DNA of 64,000 nt from Humulus lupulus (lineage: Eukaryota; Streptophyta; Magnoliopsida; Rosales; Cannabaceae). Shown in pieces: positions 59,403-64,000 of this stretch. The position numbers and the translations under genes are program-made. The notes beneath the pieces were generated by a model, which was not told where the DNA came from, made no database searches, and saw nothing but the letters and a program-made list of their open reading frames with translations. The stretch is from positions 134,878,201-134,942,200 of the forward strand of contig NC_084795.1 in the NCBI RefSeq assembly GCF_963169125.1, written 5' to 3'. Position 1 is the first letter of the stretch. Each line of letters starts with the position of its first letter.

Positions 59403-60979
59403 AGCCAAGGTTTATTGGTTCTAGAGATTGACCGAACATGTACGCACGCTGCCATTGAAAAGCTCGACTCAGGGTTGAATGGTATGGTTGATTAATATAC
59501 TTGAATATGTGTTTGAATACCTTGTTTGCCTGCTCAGTTTATAAAGAGCATGATGAATGAGATAAAATATGCATGATGTCAGGGCAAGGCCCGTTGTGTG
59601 CTATATGCTATTTGTATGTTATTTGGGTTGTTGATCTTGGTTTGTTGTTGAGATTGAGAGGTGGAATTGGATCTTGTTATCATGCCTGATGAGCGGTGTC
59701 ACTGATTGCAGGCATATAGTTGTAATGCCTCGGCAATCATCTAGACTCCGCGGCAGTCGAGCCGAGGATGACAATCAGGGTCAGGACCCTCCACCTGCCC
59801 CACAGAACTGGCAACAAATATTAGCCAAAATTGAGGCTAGATTGCAGAGAACAGAGGAAGAACTTCGTCAGATGAGGCAACAGGCCCCTCCACAGGTCAC
59901 AGGGTTACCAATTCAGCAGAATGTGGCGCCAGTGCCAGTTCAGCCTGTTGTTGAGAACAGGTGGGAACCCTTGTACGAAAGATTCAGGAAGCAACAACCT
60001 CCTACCTTTGAGGGTGGATCGGACCCACTGCGGGCAGACCAGTGGATGAATATGATTTCCTTGATCTTAGACTTTATGAGGGTCGAAGGAAATGAAAGGG
60101 TGGCTTGTGCTAGCTACATGCTTAGAGAGGATGCCCGCATCTGGTGGGATGTAGTGAGCCAGTGGAGGAATGTTACAGTTATGACATGGGAGGAATTTAA
60201 GAGTATCTTTAATGAGAAATACTACAGCGAAGCAGTTCAAGCTGTGAAGGTTGATGAATTTATCAACCTGACTCAGAACAGGTTATCAGTTACTGAGTAC
60301 GCCCTAAGATTTGACAGGCTGGCGAAGTTTGCGCCAGACTTAGTGCCGACGGATGCGGCCAGGAGAGATAGATTTATACGGGGGTTGAATGTGATGATCA
60401 CCCGTGATGTGAATATTACGTTTGTTGACGGTGAGAACTCGTAAACTAAGTTGAGTTGGGACAAATTATCAAGTGAAGATAGTCAATAAAAAAGCTGTAG
60501 AAATTTAAGTAATAACTCAATAACAATGACAGAACAACAATGGAGAAATCTATCTTTCATTCACTCTCAAGCACTTGCTACAGTAAATTTTCCAACCCCC
60601 TCCCATGTGGGAGAGGGGTCCTTCTTATAGTAGGCTCTGATGGCCTAGGATACATGGTGGTCCAGGAGACCAAGTGGTACACAAGTACTCTGTCAGGAGA
60701 GTGGTATCAGGCGTAGTGGTGTCGGCTCTGGTACACCGTTAGGGTCCATGGGAGCACCTCAGCTTTTGTACCCGGACCTGACTCCACTACTTGTCTCGTA
60801 CGGGTGTCAGAGACGTGGTGGTGGTGTAGCCACTCCTTGTACTATTCCCAACCGCCACTACTTGTCGGGTACCAGTGTCAGGCCTGTCCCATGATCCTTG
60901 CAGGCATGTACGTACCCCTTTAGAGGTACCTCGTTCGTACTCTTTTTGTCTCTTGTGGGCCACCTTGAACACTGGCATC

Positions 60980-61600
60980 ATGCACGCGTGGCCCTTGGGA
61001 TGAGGCCCTTGGGCGAGGCCCTTAGACGTGTGTGGCCCTTGGGCGATGCCCTTGGGGGCGAGGCCACACTATGCATGCGTGACCCTTGGGCGAGGCCCCT
61101 TGGAGGCGAGGCCACACTATGCATGTGTGAACCCTGGGTGAGGTCTCTTGGGCGAGGCCCCTTGGGGGCGAGGCCACACTATGCATGCGTGACCCTTGGG
61201 TGAGGTCTCTTGGGGGCGAGGCCATTAGACGTGCGTGGCCCTTGGGGGCGAGGCCACTAAGCACGTGTGACCCTTGGGCGAGGCCACACTATGCATGCGT
61301 GACCCTTGGGTGAGGTCCCTTGGGGGCGAGGCCACTAAGCACGCGTGACCCTTGGGCGAGGCCCTTGGGGGCGAGGCCACACTATGCATGCGTGACCCTT
61401 GGGTGAGGTCCCTTGGGGGCGAGGCCACTAGGCACGCGTGGCCCTTGGGGGCGAGGCCACACTATGCATGCGTGACCCTTGGGTGAGGTCCTTTGGGGGC
61501 GAGGCCACTAGGCACGCGTGGCCCTTGGGACGAGGCCCCTTGGGGCGAGGCCACTGGGCGTGTTTAGTCCTTGGGCGAGGCCACCTTATGCTTGCATGTT
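60980..61600. repeat. GC-rich minisatellite 1 in the B-type solo LTR
   Basis: Higher-order units of about 80-93 bp made of sub-units around GACCCTTGGGYGAGG, CCCTTGGGGGCGAGGCCAC and ACTATGCATGCGTG. About seven units. Confidence 0.8.
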
Positions 61601-61641
61601 ACTTGGGTGTGGCCCTTGAGGGCGAGGTCACCCCGCGCGTA

Positions 61642-61860
61642 GATCCTGGTGGCGTCGTGCGGTGCGCGTGCGCGGATCCTGGTGGCGTCACGCGGTGCGC
61701 GCGCGCAGATCCTGGTGGCGTCGTGCGGAGCAAGGACGTCGCACGGTACGCGCGCGTGGAGCAGGGTCTTCGCGAGGTGCGCGCGCGCGGAGTAGGGGCG
61801 TCGCGTGGTGCGCACACGCGGAGCAGGGGTGTCGCACGGTCAGCGTGCGCGGGTCCTTGG
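61642..61860. repeat. CpG-dense 33-bp tandem units
   Basis: Units of 33 bp starting GATCCTGGTGGCGTCGTGCG at 61642, 61675 and 61708, followed by diverged units rich in GCGCGCGCG. CpG density is the highest in the window. Confidence 0.8.
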
Positions 61861-62360
61861 CTGCACATGAGGGGCTTTTGGCATTTGTTTTGGGTCTCCT
61901 ACAAGTACCCAATTTTTAGCACTCACAACGTTGATTCCAGAGACCACTACTTATGCTCAAGTAGTGGATAAGGCCCTGCAGAGAGGGCTGAGGATCAGAT
62001 ATGAAAGGACATCGCTGTTAGGCGCGATGCCAGGAGGATGGTGCCTCCTTTTGTTGGGTCTAGTCAGGGCAGTGGCCCCAGTGAGCAAAAACGAAAGGTT
62101 CCAGATTCGTTTGTTCCTCCTAGTTCTGATAGGAGGGTACGAGGTTCTGTTGGTGGCCTTCAGGGCGGAGGTGACGACTGGAGGAGTTTCCCAGTGTGTC
62201 CTCGGTGCAGACGACGACATCAGGGTGAGTGCCATATTAGGGCATGTTTTATCTGTGGGAGTGCCAACCATCTGAAGAAAGACTACCCACAAGCTAAGAA
62301 GGAAGAGCCAAAACAGGGAGATAGTCTCGCTCCCGCCAGGGTATTCGCTTTAACTCAGAC

Positions 62361-62994
62361 TGAGGCGGAGGCTAGTCCCTCAGTTGTGACAGGTCAGATC
62401 TCTAGCGCTGGTTCCTTATATCTTGCCTTGATTGATTCAGGGGCTACCCACTCATTTGTATTTGCTAGGGTGATAGACCAGCTTTGTAGACCTAGTATTG
62501 TGTATGCTAGGGGTTTTCAGACTTTGTTGCCAACAGGAGAACTGGTAGTCTCTAGGAGATGGGTTAGAGCATTACCAGTAGAGATAGATGGTAGAGAATT
62601 GTTTGTTGATCTGGTTGAGTTAGACATGGATGATTTTGATATGATATTAGGGATGGATTGGTTAACGAGGTATGGAGCAACGATTGATTGCAAGCGGCGT
62701 ATGGTGAATGGACCGCGAGTGCGTATGATCTCAGCACTGAAGGCTAGAGACCTGATGCAGGAAGGTTGCATAGGATTCCTAGTGAGTGTTGTATATACCT
62801 CTAAGATGGTGACAGTGGGACCGAATGAAACCATATTGGTATGTGAGTTTCTAGACTTATTCCCAACGGATTTGTCGGGGTTGTCGCCACAGCGGGAGAT
62901 TGAGTTCGTCATAGGGTTGGCGCCGGGGGCAGAGCCAGTTTCCAGGGCACCCTATAGAATGGCTCCAGCAGAGTTAAAGGAATTAAAGATCTAG
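62361..62994 (+). pseudogene. protease of E and start of RT region
   Basis: Same frame as the zinc knuckle. Retropepsin: YLALIDSGATHSFVFA near 62418, with intact D-S-G, and DMDDFDMILGMDWLTRYGA near 62620. The linker to RT (EIEFVIGLAPGAEPVSRAPY, MAPAELKELK) ends at TAG 62992-62994, and a second TAG follows at 63001-63003. Both look like CAG to TAG changes. Confidence 0.75.
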
Positions 62995-63003
62995 TTACAG
63001 TAG

Positions 63004-64000
63004 CTACTGGATTTGGGGTTCATTAGACCGAGTTTTTCGCCATGGGGTGCTCCAGTGTTATTTGTTAAGAAGAAGGATGGGTCGCTTAGGATGTGCATCG
63101 ACTACAGGGAGTTGAATAAGTTGACTCTTAAGAATAAGTATCCACTGCCTAGGATCGATGATTTATTTGATCAGCTACAGGGGAGTACAGTGTTTTTGAA
63201 GATTGATCTCCGGTCAGGCTATCATCAGTTGAGGATTAAGGAGGAGGACATACCAAAGACTGCTTTTAGGACAAGGTATGTGCATTATGAATTTCTAGTT
63301 ATGTCCTTTGGATTAACCAATGCCTCAGTAGCTTTCATGGATACGATGAATAGAATTTTCAAGGACTACCTGGATAAGTTTGTGATTGTATTTATCGATG
63401 ATATACTAGTATACTCCCAGTCAGAGATAGAGCATGAGCATCATTTGCGCCTGGTATTGCAGCGATTGAGGGAGCATAAGTTATATGCTAAGTTTAGCAA
63501 GTGTGAGTTCTGGTTACCACAAGTTACCTTTCTAGGCCATATCGTTAGTAAGGAGGGGATACTGGTTGACCCGAGTAAGATAGAGGCAGTGAGAGATTGG
63601 CCTAGACCGAGCAGTGTTCCTGAAGTCAGAAGTTTTCTCGGATTGGTGGGGTACTACCAGCGATTTGTAGAGGGGTTCTCCAGAATTGCTACTCCATTGA
63701 CAGAGTTGACAAGAAAGAAAACCAAGTATGTGTGGACAGATCGATGTGAGAACAGTTTCAAGGAGTTGAAGCGACGGTTGATTACTGCACCAGTGTTGAG
63801 CCTGCCGACAGACAATGAGAAGTTCGTGGTTTATTGTGACACTTCTAGACAGGGTTTGGGATGTGTGTTGATGCAAGCTGGGAAGGTAATAGCTTATGCA
63901 TCAAGGAAGTTAAAGGAGTACGAGCAGAGATATCCCACACACGATCTGGAGTTGGCTGCAGTGGTATTCGCACTTAAGGTTTGGAGACATTATCTGTATG
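63004..64000 (+). CDS. RT and RNase H of E, open to the window edge
   Basis: No stop from 63004 to the end (332 codons), in the frame of the protease. [68 protein letters not shown], catalytic FIDDILVYS near 63391 with both Asp. Thumb/connection [19 protein letters not shown] and [19 protein letters not shown]. RNase [38 protein letters not shown] at the edge. Primer site, long LTR and gag point to the Tekay/Del chromoviruses; the integrase chromodomain that would settle it is outside the window. It has no start of its own because upstream stops cut the polyprotein. Confidence 0.8.

Larger units (their letters stand above)
60423..61927 (-). mobile_element. solo LTR of the B family inside E gag, 1,505 bp
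   Basis: Perfect 5-bp duplication ACGTT at 60418-60422 and 61928-61932. Left end TGTTGACGGTGAGAACTCGT and right end TTTTTAGCACTCACA are the reverse complement of the ends of the B LTR (12288-13823), with two mismatches in the first 30 bases. Like the B LTR it carries a GC-rich minisatellite. Internal genes are absent. Frames in 60898-61919 are repeat-driven. Confidence 0.85.
59725..62360 (+). pseudogene. gag of E, split by a solo LTR, with frameshift and stop
   Basis: ATG at 59725 (MPRQSSRLRGSRAEDD) chosen because it starts the conserved gag; the open frame begins earlier. 59980-60420 is the Retrotrans_gag domain (PPTFEGGSDPLRADQW, ASYMLREDARIWWD, WEEFKSIFNEKYY, YALRFDRLAKFAPD). At 60423 a 1.5-kb solo LTR interrupts; across its target duplication the frame rejoins. 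Near 61979 a one-base change shifts frame, and a TGA lies near 62001. From 62038 the frame is open through the zinc knuckle CFICGSANHLKKDYP (about 62249), whose final Cys is Tyr. Not functional. Confidence 0.8.

Noticed and set aside
60980..61600. CRISPR-like array
   Set aside because: Units vary in length and sequence with no unique spacers, and the genome is plant nuclear.
61022..61971. Gly/Arg-rich proteins on both strands
   Set aside because: Repeat-driven frames in a GC-rich minisatellite inside a solo LTR.

Overview
The window is nuclear DNA of a eudicot plant: one intact host gene at the left end, then about 59 kb of nested LTR retrotransposons. The host gene has plant codon use, an LRR receptor-kinase architecture and a CT-rich leader. 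The long LTRs beginning TGTAACRYCC resemble repeats I associate with Rosales/Cannabaceae, but the species cannot be fixed from the window.

Layout. 1180-2994 (minus) is an intronless BIR2-like LRR receptor pseudokinase with a short upstream ORF. 3146-4838 is AT-rich intergenic DNA. 4839-36519 is a stack of Ty3/gypsy elements of the Tat lineage: the 3' half of minus-strand element A1 (4839-12120), a plus-strand element B (12288-23464) that has gag and protease but no polymerase genes, and the 5' half of a second minus-strand element A2 (23465-36519). Solo Tekay/Del-like LTRs and a hAT-type MITE sit inside them. 36585-48109 holds a repeat copy (R1), an LTR fragment, a probable copia-type solo LTR and the 3' two thirds of plus-strand Tat element C (39573-48109). 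48110-49479 is mostly host-like AT-rich DNA plus repeat R2. From 49480 to the window end there is a five-level nest: LTR VI contains LTR VII, which contains Tat element D, which contains chromovirus-like element E, whose gag contains a B-type solo LTR.

The most interesting system is the antisense gene found between pol and the 3' LTR of every Tat element that shows that region (A1, A2, B and C). Each copy runs opposite to gag-pol. Where the region is visible, it has a TATAAATA box and a leader exon with a GTAAGT- or GTATAC-type donor. It encodes a protein with a PF04195-like N-terminal domain, a charged middle, a long coiled coil and a short C-terminal motif built on W-x2-N. Antisense ORFs are known from some Tat/Retand/Ogre elements. 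The shared intron-bearing promoter architecture, the C-terminal motif and the retention of this gene in an element that lost RT/RNase H/integrase are the parts worth following.

All retrotransposon genes in the window carry stops, frameshifts, insertions or lost catalytic residues. The one partly open exception is the RT/RNase H frame of E, which runs open off the right edge. No tRNA, rRNA, CRISPR or organellar segment was seen.
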